The notes under the pieces were generated by a model. It did not search any database. It was given only the letters and a program-made list of their open reading frames with translations, and was not told the origin of the DNA. Positions 8,462 to 19,507 of a stretch of DNA of 64,000 nt are shown here, piece after piece (position 1 is the stretch's first letter; each line of letters starts with the position of its first letter). The translations under genes and the position numbers were made by a program. This DNA is from Chloroflexota bacterium (lineage in GTDB: Bacteria > Chloroflexota > Dehalococcoidia > Lucifugimonadales > QGNO01): positions 1 to 64,000 of the forward strand of contig QGNO01000001.1 in NCBI GenBank assembly GCA_003228195.2, in the 5' to 3' direction.

Positions 8462-9088
8462 ATGGCTAGATATACTGGCCCTGCCTGTCGGCTGTGTCGA
8501 CGCGTAGGTGAAAAATTATTTCTAAAAGGTGAGCGATGTCATAGCCCAAAATGTGCAGTTGACCGTCGAAGGCGTCCCCCAGGAGGAGCTATGCCGAGGC
8601 GTAGAACAGCTAGTGATTGGGGCTTACAACTTCGAGAGAAACAAAAGGCTCGCGTTACATTTGGCTTGTTGGAGCGGCAGTTTCGGAACTACTTCGAATC
8701 TGCCAAGAAAAACCCTGAAAATACAGGCGAGGTTCTGCTTCGGTTGCTCGAGCAACGTCTTGACAACGTGGTCTATAGATTGGACTTCGCGGAGTCTAGG
8801 CAGCAAGCCCGGCAGATGGTTAGACATGGACATTTTACGGTCGATGGAAAGAAGGTGAACATACCATCATATCAATTGAAGCCAGATCAGGTGATTTCAT
8901 GGAAACCTGCTGATGCTGAGAAACCTTTTGTGAAAGAACTTGTTTCAGCCATGCCTAGAAAAGCCGTGCCTGCATGGCTAACTTGTGACTCAGGCAATCT
9001 AAAGGGCACAGTGATTAGGCGACCAAAAATTGATGAGATGGAGGGTGGCATCGAAACGAGATTAATAGTGGAGTTTTATTCGAAGTAA
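8462..9088 (+). CDS. rpsD: 30S ribosomal protein S4
   Basis: The 208-residue product has the S4 N-terminal domain with a CRLC...C...C set of cysteines, the zinc-type N-terminus. The S4 RNA-binding domain follows (LDNVVYRLDFAESRQQARQMV and HGHFTVDGKKVNIPSYQ). S4 nucleates 30S assembly and often represses the alpha operon. The start is ATG 8462, six bases after the rpsK stop, and the C-terminus ends EFYSK, close to the family norm. Confidence 0.96.
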   Translation: MARYTGPACRLCRRVGEKLFLKGERCHSPKCAVDRRRRPPGGAMPRRRTASDWGLQLREKQKARVTFGLLERQFRNYFESAKKNPENTGEVLLRLLEQRLDNVVYRLDFAESRQQARQMVRHGHFTVDGKKVNIPSYQLKPDQVISWKPADAEKPFVKELVSAMPRKAVPAWLTCDSGNLKGTVIRRPKIDEMEGGIETRLIVEFYSK

Positions 9089-9128
9089 TGGCTATGTTGA
9101 TTAAAGATGTGTACCAATTGGAGGTGCT

Positions 9129-10214
9129 GTGTTGCTGACCCCTGTTTCAGAGATTGAAGTCCCTCAACCAGAGATTAAGGTTGAGGAGATTACTAATGGA
9201 TATGGTAAGTTCGTAATAGGGCCTCTGGAGCGGGGTTACGGAACCACTTTGGGTAATCCCTTGAGGAGAGTTCTATTAAGCTCTATACCAGGCACGGCAA
9301 TTACTTGGGTTAAGGTAGAAGGGACTCCTAGGTCCGGAAAAGTTAGTGGATCTGTCCAACACGAGTATGAAACGTTGCCTCATGTTAAAGAGGGAGTTTC
9401 TGATCTTCTCATGAATTTCAAGGCTATCAGGCTTCGCTCCCTTACAGATCGCCCCGGTAAGCTTAGGTTAGATGTCCAGACGGAAGGTAGGGTTACTGCT
9501 GGTGATATCCTAGCCTCTGCTGATTTTGAAATAGCTAACCCTGAGTTGCATATTGCCACGTTAGATTCCTCAGAGGCGAAGATGGTAGTAGAATTCAATG
9601 TGGAGCAGGGGGTTGGGTATGTCCCTGCTATACAAGGTGATGGCTTGCCGATAGGAGTGTTGCCAGTGGACTCAATATACACTCCTGTTCGCCGTGTAAA
9701 CTTTGCAGTTGATCTCACAAGAGTTGGACACAGAACAGACTTTGAGCTACTTGTGCTGGAGATATGGACTGATGAGACACTAGGTCCACTTGAAGCTCTT
9801 TCGAAAGCAGGAGAGCTGTTGGTCGACCAATTTTTCTTATTTGCTAACATTCGTAAGATCGGTGAGGCAGCGGGTGATTTAGCTGCACTATCTGCTGCAG
9901 TACCTGCAGAAGTTTATAATATGGCAGTAGAGAAGCTGGATCTTTCTGCCCGTACGCTTAATTGTCTGAAGCGTGCACACATCAATCGGATTGGAGAGGT
10001 ATTAGAAAGAGAGAAATCAGACCTTCTGAAAATACGTAATTTTGGGCAAAAATCTTTAGATGAACTCTTTAACACACTTGAGGAGAGAGGCTATCTTCCT
10101 AAGGAAGGGACTGAGCCTCTAATTGATAGTGAACAGCAAGATACGACGAGTTTGGACGGAACAGATTATCAAGATGAGCTGAATGAAATTTCCTTAGAAA
10201 GCGAGGCTAATTAG
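9129..10214 (+). CDS. rpoA: RNA polymerase alpha subunit
   Basis: The 361-residue product has the dimerising N-terminal domain (GPLERGYGTTLGNPLRRVLL, IPGTAITWVKVEG). The C-terminal domain, joined by a linker, binds UP elements and activators (LDLSARTLNCLKRAHINRIG, LLKIRNFGQKSLDEL). After the CTD there is an extra tail of about 40 mainly acidic residues. The start is GTG 9129 (TTG 9132 is also possible) behind GGAGGTG. Confidence 0.96.
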   Translation: MLLTPVSEIEVPQPEIKVEEITNGYGKFVIGPLERGYGTTLGNPLRRVLLSSIPGTAITWVKVEGTPRSGKVSGSVQHEYETLPHVKEGVSDLLMNFKAIRLRSLTDRPGKLRLDVQTEGRVTAGDILASADFEIANPELHIATLDSSEAKMVVEFNVEQGVGYVPAIQGDGLPIGVLPVDSIYTPVRRVNFAVDLTRVGHRTDFELLVLEIWTDETLGPLEALSKAGELLVDQFFLFANIRKIGEAAGDLAALSAAVPAEVYNMAVEKLDLSARTLNCLKRAHINRIGEVLEREKSDLLKIRNFGQKSLDELFNTLEERGYLPKEGTEPLIDSEQQDTTSLDGTDYQDELNEISLESEAN

Positions 10215-10216
10215 GC

Positions 10217-10567
10217 GTGAGACATAGAATCGCAGGAAAAAAGCTGAACCGAAACCCAGCGCAAAGGAAGCACTTGTATCGGGGCTTGATAAGAGATCTT
10301 TTGATTAATGAAAGAATCATTACCACCGAGGCGAAGGCGAAGGCGGCTCGTCCTCTGGCAGAGCGCTTTATTACGTATGGCAAGAAAGGTTCGCTGCACC
10401 ACCGGCGGTTAGCGCTCTCATCCATTCCTGACAAAGATGTTGTAGCTAAGGTTTTCGATGATCTTAGCCAAAGGTATGCTGAGAGAGCTGGCGGGTATAC
10501 GAGAGTGCTTAAACTTGAGCCGCGAAAGGGTGATAGTGCTCCGATGGCATTACTGGAGTTGGTTTAG
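10217..10567 (+). CDS. rplQ: 50S ribosomal protein L17
   Basis: The 116-residue product starts at GTG 10217 and begins MRHRIAGKKLNRNPAQRKHL, the L17 signature. It continues with LLINERIITTEAKAKAARPL and ends with YTRVLKLEPRKGDSAPMAL. L17 lies near the peptide exit tunnel. It is two bases after the rpoA stop and completes the alpha operon. Confidence 0.96.
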   Translation: MRHRIAGKKLNRNPAQRKHLYRGLIRDLLINERIITTEAKAKAARPLAERFITYGKKGSLHHRRLALSSIPDKDVVAKVFDDLSQRYAERAGGYTRVLKLEPRKGDSAPMALLELV

Positions 10568-10569
10568 CT

Positions 10570-11352
10570 ATGAACGAGTTAATGGAACATAAGGCAGCAC
10601 TCATCGTAGAGTATGATGGAACTCGGTATCACGGATTCCAGGATCAACCTGAATTAGGCACTGTCCAATTTGAGATAGAGTCAGCTATAGAGAGACTGAC
10701 GTCAGAGAAAGTACGAGTTAGAGCTGCCGGTCGTACTGACAGTGGGGTTCATGCAAAGGGGCAAGTAGTTGCTTTTTCAACAGGAAATATGCTCCCTTCA
10801 CCAAAACTAATAAGTGGGCTTAATCATTTTTTGCCACAGGACATTGCAATTAAAGAGGCGTATCATACAAATTCTGGTTTTGATCCACGTAGACATGCTG
10901 TTAGCAGGCTTTATGAATATGCAATCATTAATAGTCAATGGCGTTCCCCTCTTCGGGAACGTTATGCGGTCAGGGTACAAGAACAACTAGATGACGTTGC
11001 TATGGGCAAGGCCCTGAAATATCTTGAGGGTGTACACGATTTTGCAAATTTTAGTGGTCAGGTATCGCCAGGAATGAGTACAATTAGAAATATCTGGTCT
11101 ACTAGTGTCCAGCGCAAAGATGACATAGTGAGAGTGAAGGTCGAGGCTAATGCGTTCCTTCCGAACCAAATGCGCAGAATCGCGGGCCTTTTGGTGGCAG
11201 TTGGAACTAGACGTGTGCTTGCCGAAGGAGCACTAGAGACATTGGAAGGTACAATCGACCCGTGGAGTTCAGGTGTGGCAAGAAGTATGGCTCCGCAAGG
11301 GTTATGTCTTATGCAAGTAAATTACAAGGATTTTCCACCTGATGACTATTAA
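10570..11352 (+). CDS. truA: tRNA pseudouridine(38-40) synthase
   Basis: The 260-residue enzyme isomerises U38-U40 in the anticodon arm of many tRNAs. The catalytic Asp is in RAAGRTDSGVHAKGQVV, and VEANAFLPNQMRRIAGLLVA is the typical C-terminal motif. It follows rplQ by two bases and overlaps rplM by eleven bases, so rplQ-truA-rplM-rpsI look co-transcribed, as is common. Confidence 0.96.
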   Translation: MNELMEHKAALIVEYDGTRYHGFQDQPELGTVQFEIESAIERLTSEKVRVRAAGRTDSGVHAKGQVVAFSTGNMLPSPKLISGLNHFLPQDIAIKEAYHTNSGFDPRRHAVSRLYEYAIINSQWRSPLRERYAVRVQEQLDDVAMGKALKYLEGVHDFANFSGQVSPGMSTIRNIWSTSVQRKDDIVRVKVEANAFLPNQMRRIAGLLVAVGTRRVLAEGALETLEGTIDPWSSGVARSMAPQGLCLMQVNYKDFPPDDY

Positions 11353-11905
11353 TCAACGCAAAACATATAGTGCGAAACTCTCAGAAGTGGATAGCAGTTG
11401 GCAAGTTGTTGACGCAGCCGGGAAGCCGCTTGGGAGGTTGGCAACAGAAATCGCCAGGGTTTTACAGGGTAAACACAAGGCTATTTATACGCCTAGCATG
11501 CTGACTGGAGACTATGTAATTGTATTGAATGCGTCACAGGTGGCAACTACTGGCAAGAAGCTAGAACAAAAGATGTATTATCGCCATTCAGGATATCCGA
11601 GTGGCTTGCGAGCTACACCTCTGCAAGCTCTTTTGAATAAACATCCGGAAAGGGTTATTCAGGCGGCTGTTAAAGGAATGTTGCCTAGGAATATCTTGGG
11701 GAGGCACATGTTGAGGCGACTGAAAGTTTATCCAGGTCCTCAACACCCTCATGCTGCTCAGGTTAACGCTAATAAGGACCTCACAGAAGACAGCAAGCCC
11801 GCCAAACGGGTGAAGGCTGTCGATGAAAGCAGAGGCAGGCGTGAGAAGGAAGAAATAACTGAACAAAATGATCCATCGGGCACTAGAAAGCGGAGGAGTA
11901 AATGA
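11342..11905 (+). CDS. rplM: 50S ribosomal protein L13 with charged C-terminal extension
   Basis: The L13 core is intact: AAGKPLGRLATEIARVLQGK, YRHSGYPSGLR and VKGMLPRNILGRHMLRRLKVYPG. L13 is an early-assembling large-subunit protein. At 187 residues it exceeds the usual length by about 45. The added C-terminal stretch (from about residue 141) is rich in Lys, Arg, Glu and Asp and has no recognisable fold, ending GTRKRRSK. The stop overlaps the rpsI start (ATGA). Confidence 0.95.
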   Translation: MTINQRKTYSAKLSEVDSSWQVVDAAGKPLGRLATEIARVLQGKHKAIYTPSMLTGDYVIVLNASQVATTGKKLEQKMYYRHSGYPSGLRATPLQALLNKHPERVIQAAVKGMLPRNILGRHMLRRLKVYPGPQHPHAAQVNANKDLTEDSKPAKRVKAVDESRGRREKEEITEQNDPSGTRKRRSK

Positions 11906-12297
11906 CGGAACAAAGGTACTATCATGGTCTGGGCAAGCGCAAGACTGCTATCGCACAGGTCCGACTTTTCCTGGAACCTGGCGGAATTTTTATCAATGGA
12001 AAACCGCTAGACGAGGCGATGCCTTGGAAGCCATTGCAGGAGATGGCTCTGAAACCTTTGGAGGTTACCGGAAGTGTTGGGAAATACAGTATTAAGACTA
12101 AGGTTGAAGGCGGAGGAACAAGCAGCCGCGCGTGGGCTGTGGGACATGGAGTCGCAAGAGCGCTTGTATCTTTGGATGAAGGCTTCAGAAAAGAATTACG
12201 TCGACACGGCTTGCTAACCCGCGATTCTAGGATAAAGGAAAGCAAGAAGTATGGGCTGAAGCGAGCTAGAAAGGCCGAGCAATACAGTAAGCGCTAA
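11902..12297 (+). CDS. rpsI: 30S ribosomal protein S9
   Basis: The 131-residue product has GLGKRKTAIAQVRLF at the N-terminus and the C-terminal tail RDSRIKESKKYGLKRARKAEQYSKR, whose terminal KR reaches the P-site tRNA anticodon loop. It overlaps rplM by four bases. This is the last gene of the ribosomal block; the next gene is convergent, 56 bases away. No clear intrinsic terminator is visible between them. Confidence 0.97.
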   Translation: MTEQRYYHGLGKRKTAIAQVRLFLEPGGIFINGKPLDEAMPWKPLQEMALKPLEVTGSVGKYSIKTKVEGGGTSSRAWAVGHGVARALVSLDEGFRKELRRHGLLTRDSRIKESKKYGLKRARKAEQYSKR

Positions 12298-12353
12298 ACT
12301 AAGTTTTAGGGCTAGTTTCCTGAATTAGACGGTCTTAATGTCGAGAATGCCAG

Positions 12354-13772
12354 CTAGACACCTGTTAGCAGGCGTCCTTCTTCTAGTAGCAGCGAAACGT
12401 CGTTTTCTTTTCTAGATTCTGCATAGATCCTCAGCAATGGTTCAGTTCCTGAAAAACGTATAAGCAGCCAGCTACCGTCTTCTAGTGTGTAACGCACTCC
12501 GTCATGATCGTCACGATGTAAGACCTTCAATCCGATCAGTGACCCTAGTTTTTTTGAATGAACACGGCTCTCGACTTTCTGCCGGTCTTCCCCAGAAAAC
12601 GGGATATCAAGCCGGTCGTAGTAGTGGGCGCCAACTTTGCTGAACAAATACTCTAATAGCTCCGAAGGTCGTTTACCGGTCCTTATGACCATGTCTATAA
12701 GGAATAAACCACTTAGAATGCCGTCACGTTCTGGTATATGACCTCTAAATGCGAACCCACCACTTTCTTCCCCCGCTGCTAAAGCATTCTCCTTTATCAT
12801 CAATGGTCCCAATGATTTGAATCCAACGGGAGCATCATATACAGGTACGTTGAAAAGTTCCCCTAATTTGTAAATCATACTAGTCATAGTTGTTGATTTT
12901 ACCAATGGCCCAGTTTGCCCTCTTTGTTCTAGTAGGTACATAACCAACAGCGAGAAAGTCTGCAGTGTATTGATGTATCTACCGTTTTCGTCCATCAATC
13001 CAACCCGATCAGCATCACCGTCCAGTGCTATGCCAATATCGGCTCCACTCGATTGTATGCATTCTGCAAGAGGAGTTAAATTATGTTTGACTGGCTCGGG
13101 TTGAATCATTCCTGGAAACGCGGGATTGGGGGTTGCTCTGATCTCGTTGACGGTCGTTTTCCCTCCCTCTAAGAGCTGTGTAAGATAACCTCCTCCTGCA
13201 CCGTGCATTGCGTCCACGGCAACCTTCAATCCGCTATTTTTAATTGCAGTCAAGTCTACAAGTTTGGCAAGGTGGTTAATATACGGGGGGGTAGGGTCTA
13301 TATCTTGCAATAAGTTCTGGTCCCGTGCTTTGTTGAGTGAAAGCATTTCTATCGAACCTTGCGCGGCCTTGTTGATTTCTGTTTCTAAAGCTTCAACTAT
13401 TTCCGACGATGCACTGCCTGCGTATTCTGGTTTGTATTTGAATCCATTCCAGTTTGGCGGGTTATGGCTAGCTGTAATTACCACGCCTCCTCCAGCAGAC
13501 CGATCCATTATGTTGTAACTTACTGCTGGAGTTGGTGCTGTCGTAGAACAGAGGTAGGTGGGCACTTGAAGAGCGGTTGTGACGCTTGCTACCTCGGATG
13601 CGAAATCTTTAGATGCAAAACGGGTATCGTAGCCTACCACTAGGCCACGTTGATCTAACCCTCTCTTCTTTAAGTACAGTGCAGTGCCAGCTGCACAGGC
13701 TCTCACATTCTCCGCAGTGTAATCCCATCCGATTAGTGCACGCCAACCGTCTGTACCGAATCGGATGGTCAT
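12354..13772 (-). CDS. Phosphoglucomutase/phosphomannomutase family enzyme
   Basis: This 472-residue alpha-D-phosphohexomutase has all four family signatures. The phosphoserine loop is TASHNPPNWNGFKY, the Mg-binding loop LDGDADRVGL, the sugar loop GEESGGFAFRG and the C-terminal phosphate-binding loop RFSGTEPLLRIYAE. It interconverts 6-phospho and 1-phospho sugars; sequence alone does not fix glucose, mannose or glucosamine as substrate. It is the last gene of the SAM-riboswitch unit, 13 bases after metK, an unusual partner for methionine-cycle genes. Confidence 0.9.
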   Translation of the reverse strand: MTIRFGTDGWRALIGWDYTAENVRACAAGTALYLKKRGLDQRGLVVGYDTRFASKDFASEVASVTTALQVPTYLCSTTAPTPAVSYNIMDRSAGGGVVITASHNPPNWNGFKYKPEYAGSASSEIVEALETEINKAAQGSIEMLSLNKARDQNLLQDIDPTPPYINHLAKLVDLTAIKNSGLKVAVDAMHGAGGGYLTQLLEGGKTTVNEIRATPNPAFPGMIQPEPVKHNLTPLAECIQSSGADIGIALDGDADRVGLMDENGRYINTLQTFSLLVMYLLEQRGQTGPLVKSTTMTSMIYKLGELFNVPVYDAPVGFKSLGPLMIKENALAAGEESGGFAFRGHIPERDGILSGLFLIDMVIRTGKRPSELLEYLFSKVGAHYYDRLDIPFSGEDRQKVESRVHSKKLGSLIGLKVLHRDDHDGVRYTLEDGSWLLIRFSGTEPLLRIYAESRKENDVSLLLEEGRLLTGV

Positions 13773-13785
13773 ATTGAGATCTCCT

Positions 13786-14997
13786 TCAATTTATTCCAGC
13801 CTCAGCCTTAAGTAATTCGGCTTTATCAGTTTGCTCCCATGGTAGATTCAAGTCGTTACGTCCAAAGTGTCCGTACGCTGCCGTTTGCTTGTATATCGGT
13901 CGGCGTAAGTCTAACTCGCTGATTATGGCGTCAGGCCGTAGATCAAAGTGCTTATTGATGAGTTTAAGAATTATTTCGTCCGAGACTTTCCCGGTATCGA
14001 AAGTCTCTATGCTAATTGATATAGGACTAGCTACACCTATAGCGTAGGAAATCTGTACTTCAATTCTTTCAGCCAATTGTGCCGCCACAACGGTTTTTGC
14101 TACCCAACGAGCTGCATAAGCAGCTGACCTGTCCACTTTTGTGGGGTCTTTTCCTGAAAAAGCTCCTCCGCCATGCCTAGCAGCTCCGCCATAAGTATCT
14201 ACGAGAATCTTACGCCCAGTGAGCCCGGTATCAGCGTGTGGGCCTCCGATCACGAATCTTCCGGAGGGATTAATGAAAAACTTCGTTTCGTTGTCGATAA
14301 GATTGGAGGGTATAACTTTTTCAATTACGTCTTTATGCAAATCAGCAGTCAATGTACTCATGGTTACATCGGGCCCATGTTGTGTGCTTAGTACCACGGT
14401 ATGAACCCGCTTAGGTTTCCCATATGCGTACTCTATAGTTACTTGAGACTTCCCGTCGGGTCGCAAGTATTCTAATTCGCGGGTTTTCCTTACCGTTGCA
14501 AGTTGTTGAGTCAGTTTGTGAGCGAGGGATATTGGTAAAGGCATAAGTTCTGGTGTTTCGTCACATGCAAATCCTACCATCATTCCTTGATCACCAGCCC
14601 CAGTTGTTTCTTCCTCTTGACTGCTGGATTTTCCACGTGTCTCGAATGAATTGGTAACCGCTACTGAAATGTCAGGAGATTGTTCTTGTACAGATACCAT
14701 TACACCGCATGTTTTGGAGTCTATACCGAAATCTGAGTTGGTATATCCCACTTCTTCTAAGGTATCCCTTGCTATCTGAGCAATATCTACGTAGCTTGCG
14801 GTAGTAATTTCCCCCATTACTACTACAAGCCCAGTTGTGGTAATTACCTCGCAAGCTACTCTGGCTAGGGGATCTTGACTTAATATAATATCCAATATCC
14901 CATCTGAAATTTGATCGCAAAGTTTGTCTGGGTGCCCTTCAGTCACCGATTCAGAGGTGAACAAGTAAGAAGGTGATTCTAGAAAACTTGGTGCCAA
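13786..14997 (-). CDS. metK: S-adenosylmethionine synthetase
   Basis: The 403-residue enzyme makes SAM from methionine and ATP. It has the N-terminal [20 protein letters not shown], the signature [16 protein letters not shown] and the P-loop-like [19 protein letters not shown]. The length is normal. It lies 37 bases after ahcY and 13 before the mutase on the - strand, in a unit headed by a SAM-I riboswitch, so transcription should fall when SAM is high. AGGAGG lies just upstream of the ATG. Confidence 0.97.
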   Translation of the reverse strand: MAPSFLESPSYLFTSESVTEGHPDKLCDQISDGILDIILSQDPLARVACEVITTTGLVVVMGEITTASYVDIAQIARDTLEEVGYTNSDFGIDSKTCGVMVSVQEQSPDISVAVTNSFETRGKSSSQEEETTGAGDQGMMVGFACDETPELMPLPISLAHKLTQQLATVRKTRELEYLRPDGKSQVTIEYAYGKPKRVHTVVLSTQHGPDVTMSTLTADLHKDVIEKVIPSNLIDNETKFFINPSGRFVIGGPHADTGLTGRKILVDTYGGAARHGGGAFSGKDPTKVDRSAAYAARWVAKTVVAAQLAERIEVQISYAIGVASPISISIETFDTGKVSDEIILKLINKHFDLRPDAIISELDLRRPIYKQTAAYGHFGRNDLNLPWEQTDKAELLKAEAGIN

Positions 14998-15034
14998 TTA
15001 ATGTTCCTCCTTTAGCTAAATGCCTTGGGCCCGC

Positions 15035-17271
<2,237 letters not shown>

Positions 17272-17279
<8 letters not shown>

Positions 17280-17706
17280 TTTCGGCTTTCTTAACTGGGC
17301 GCTTAGGTGGCTTCGGTTTTTCTTCTTCGGCTGACTTCTTTGAAGTAGTCCGAGTTTGCTTTGGCTTTTCTTTGCTAGCTGAGTCGGGCTGGTCCGCCTT
17401 TTTTAATTTACCTGCATTTCTTTTGTTGGAAGACTCATCTGTGATGGCAGACGATTCAATTTCGTCAGCTTGTTGCTCTGGTTTCAGTGGAGCCTCAAGC
17501 TCCACTTTATGAGCACTTTTTGCGCTCTTTGCAGGGCTTGTTGCTGTTGTGGCTTGTGATGAGCTTTGTTTTACATTTGAAACCGCACGTCTACTATGTC
17601 GTTCTTGTGCTGTAGGCTCAGGCAAAGTAGATACTTTTTGTAGGGATTCAAATCTTTTCTTGGTTTGGCGCTGCTTTCGTTTAGCTACTTTTTTGCGTTT
17701 GTTCAT
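17272..17706 (-). CDS. Lys/Ser/Ala/Glu-rich disordered basic protein
   Basis: The 144-residue product has no globular domain that I can recognise. It opens with a very basic segment (MNKRKKVAKRKQRQTKKRF). A middle part rich in Ser, Ala, Gln and Glu follows, and then a histone-H1-like C-terminus of Lys, Pro and Ala ending PPKRPVKKAESA. Such composition fits nucleic-acid binding or a structural tail, but no function is assigned. It lies 29 bases after the rhodanese gene and overlaps the PfkB kinase start, so it belongs to the SAM-riboswitch unit. Confidence 0.75.
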
Positions 17707-17735
17707 ATCAACCTTCTAGATAATAGATTAGTGCG

Positions 17736-18083
17736 TTAACTGTCGTTTCCGTAAGTTGTTGGGTATCCACGGTCTATCCAAGCTCCGGTTCCTTCTTCTA
17801 TGTTAAATAAGGCGCTCGATTCTCTACCCATCGCTGCTGCCATTTCACAGGCCAGGGCACTTCGAACTCCTTGGGCGCATATGAATAGCAAATCTCCACC
17901 ACTTGGCAGACTATCGACCCGGGATATTACATCTTCGACAGGTATGTGAATGGCACCACTGACGTGACCAGCGTTCCATTCATCAAGCTGCCTAACGTCC
18001 ACCACAGTGGAATTCGCCTCCCCATATAATTTATAGGCCTCATCGACGGAAATTCTTTTGAATGGTTCACTTTGTTCCGACAT
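17736..18083 (-). CDS. Single-domain rhodanese-like protein
   Basis: This is a 115-residue rhodanese domain. The active-site loop FICAQGVRSA has Cys and Arg in the expected CxxxxR spacing, and VVDVRQLDEWNAGHVSGAIHIP is the CH2A-like motif near the N-terminus. Such proteins carry sulfane sulfur as a persulfide. It is 23 bases downstream of the MtnA-like gene and under the SAM-I riboswitch. A role linked to sulfur amino acid metabolism is likely, but the partner is unknown. Confidence 0.92.
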   Translation of the reverse strand: MSEQSEPFKRISVDEAYKLYGEANSTVVDVRQLDEWNAGHVSGAIHIPVEDVISRVDSLPSGGDLLFICAQGVRSALACEMAAAMGRESSALFNIEEGTGAWIDRGYPTTYGNDS

Positions 18084-18106
18084 ATATATATTTCCTCAGC
18101 AGAATC

Positions 18107-19207
18107 TTAACTTTTTGCGAACGATTGTCCATGTGACATTTCTTTGGAATCTTCTTGGTGTATCCCAGTATTGGGCTTGGAGAATTTCTCAAGATCATTG
18201 CCGAAAGGCGGTTCAATAGTACCTTTTTCAGTAACGATTCCAGTTATATATTTGCTTGGGGTGATATCAACAGAAGGATTGTGCATGTTTACCCCTTTTG
18301 GAACTATCAGTGGCTTACTGAATTGGAGTATTTCTGTTGATAGTCGGTCTACGAGCCCGATCGACTCCCATGTTTTCTCAGATTGGTCTATATTCGAAGT
18401 CGGAGACATTACATAGAAAGGCACTTGGTTTGCATGTGCGATCACGGCGAGGGGATAGGTGCCTATTACTCCCGCCACATCTCCAGTAGGAGAAATTCTG
18501 TCACCTCCCACCACGACACAATTCACCTTACCAGAGGCGATATATTTACCCGATGCTGAATCCACAATTAGTGTGCTTGGTATTCCGAGCTGAACTAGTT
18601 CCCACATTGTGAGCCTAGAACCCTCCAGCATCGGCCTTGTTTCAGCTACGATGACCTGCAATTTCTTGCTGCGATTGTGTGCTGATCTTATGGCTCCCAA
18701 AGCTGTACCATACCCAGTAGTTGCCAAAGCCCCGCTATTAGACATGGTTAGAATAGCCCCTTCCGTAGGCAATAGATACGAGCCAATTTCTCCAATGAGT
18801 TGATTTGCTGCCAAGTCTTCCCGGTGTATTGCTATAGCCTCGTCTTCCATTTGGCTTCGCACTGACGAAATGACCTTAGCCGCATATCCTGCTAGAAGAA
18901 CCCGAGAGATCGACTTTTCAAGACTGAGGTTCATTGGATTTGCATCTAGCACTTCTTTGCCAACATCTCCTAAGTAGTTAAACATTCTTTGTAAGTCGAG
19001 GGTGTTAATGGACTTGGATGCCAGTACCAACGCGTATGCGCCTGCGACCGCAACTAAAGAAGTGCCCCTTATCTGCATGTTGTTTACAGTTGAAATGACT
19101 TCCGTGTGTGTGTGGACAGTCACTACAGACTGCTCTTGCGGAAGCATTAGCTGGTCTAGCAAGCGTAAGGAATCTCCGGTCCATTCTAACGGGACTATTT
19201 CGGGCAT
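18107..19207 (-). CDS. MtnA/eIF2B-alpha-family isomerase with Cys-to-Ser change
   Basis: The 366-residue product matches methylthioribose-1-phosphate isomerase (MtnA) and related aldose-phosphate isomerases: MQIRGTSLVAVAGAYAL, SGALATTGYGTALGAIRSA and VVGGDRISPTGDVAGVIGTY. The Asp of GGDRI is kept. In MtnA the catalytic Cys lies in a TxCNxG motif; here the segment reads TMSNSG (ATG TCT AAT AGC GGG), so the Cys is Ser. Activity may therefore be altered or lost. The start ATG 19207 has CGGAGA upstream; an ATG at 19225 would begin inside the terminator tail. It is the first gene after the SAM-I riboswitch. Confidence 0.85.
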   Translation of the reverse strand: MPEIVPLEWTGDSLRLLDQLMLPQEQSVVTVHTHTEVISTVNNMQIRGTSLVAVAGAYALVLASKSINTLDLQRMFNYLGDVGKEVLDANPMNLSLEKSISRVLLAGYAAKVISSVRSQMEDEAIAIHREDLAANQLIGEIGSYLLPTEGAILTMSNSGALATTGYGTALGAIRSAHNRSKKLQVIVAETRPMLEGSRLTMWELVQLGIPSTLIVDSASGKYIASGKVNCVVVGGDRISPTGDVAGVIGTYPLAVIAHANQVPFYVMSPTSNIDQSEKTWESIGLVDRLSTEILQFSKPLIVPKGVNMHNPSVDITPSKYITGIVTEKGTIEPPFGNDLEKFSKPNTGIHQEDSKEMSHGQSFAKS

Positions 19208-19225
19208 ATGGTTTCTCCGGTACAT

Positions 19226-19259
19226 AAAAAAACTTCTCGATGAGTCGAGAAGTTTTTTT
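19226..19259 (-). terminator. Intrinsic terminator of the SAM-I riboswitch
   Basis: On the - strand a nine-base-pair stem (ACTTCTCGA / TCGAGAAGT) closes a four-base loop and is followed by a run of seven T. It sits between the riboswitch aptamer and the Shine-Dalgarno of the MtnA-like gene. This is the expected place for the SAM-dependent expression platform. Confidence 0.92.
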
Positions 19260-19260
19260 A

Positions 19261-19382
19261 CTCTTCGCTCCCATCTTTCAAGCTGTCAAGCTTGCCGGAG
19301 TTGGCACCGTATCGCTTTTTCATATATGCGACCGGTTGCCGGGCTTCACAGGGCCGGTTCCCTCTGCCACTCTTGATAAGAG
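19261..19382 (-). ncRNA. SAM-I (S-box) riboswitch aptamer
   Basis: Read on the - strand, the leader begins CTCTTATCAAGAGTGGCAGA, followed by the conserved GGGAACCGGCCCTGTGAAGC and CCCGGCAACC core, then GGTGCCAACTCC. The 5' CTCTT pairs with AAGAG at the far end to close P1. These are the hallmarks of the SAM-I class, which binds S-adenosylmethionine and promotes termination. It controls the - strand unit running from the MtnA-like gene to the mutase, including ahcY and metK. Confidence 0.95.
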
Positions 19383-19406
19383 AATGTACCTATGGAATTG
19401 TACGAA

Positions 19407-19435
19407 ATACTACTATGCTAGGCACGTAGTGTCAA
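19407..19435 (-). promoter_or_regulatory. Sigma-70-type promoter of the SAM-cycle unit
   Basis: On the - strand TTGACA (19435-19430) and TAGTAT (19412-19407) are separated by exactly 17 bases. Transcription would start about 18 bases upstream of the riboswitch P1 stem. The match and position make this a convincing promoter. Confidence 0.85.
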
Positions 19436-19485
19436 GATATACACCTGTTATTGGCGATGGGTATTGTTGCTGTTCTTGGCAATCT

Positions 19486-19507
19486 GGCGGTCATAATTAT
19501 GGCCGCC
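19486..19507 (-). terminator. Palindromic hairpin at the end of the MazG-like gene
   Basis: The inverted repeat GGCGG-TCATAATTATGG-CCGCC, with an inner CATAATTATG palindrome, straddles the stop codon of the MazG-like gene. It lies about 50 bases before the promoter of the SAM unit. It could end transcription from the ggt operon, but no T-run follows it on the - strand, so termination is only a suggestion. Confidence 0.4.
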
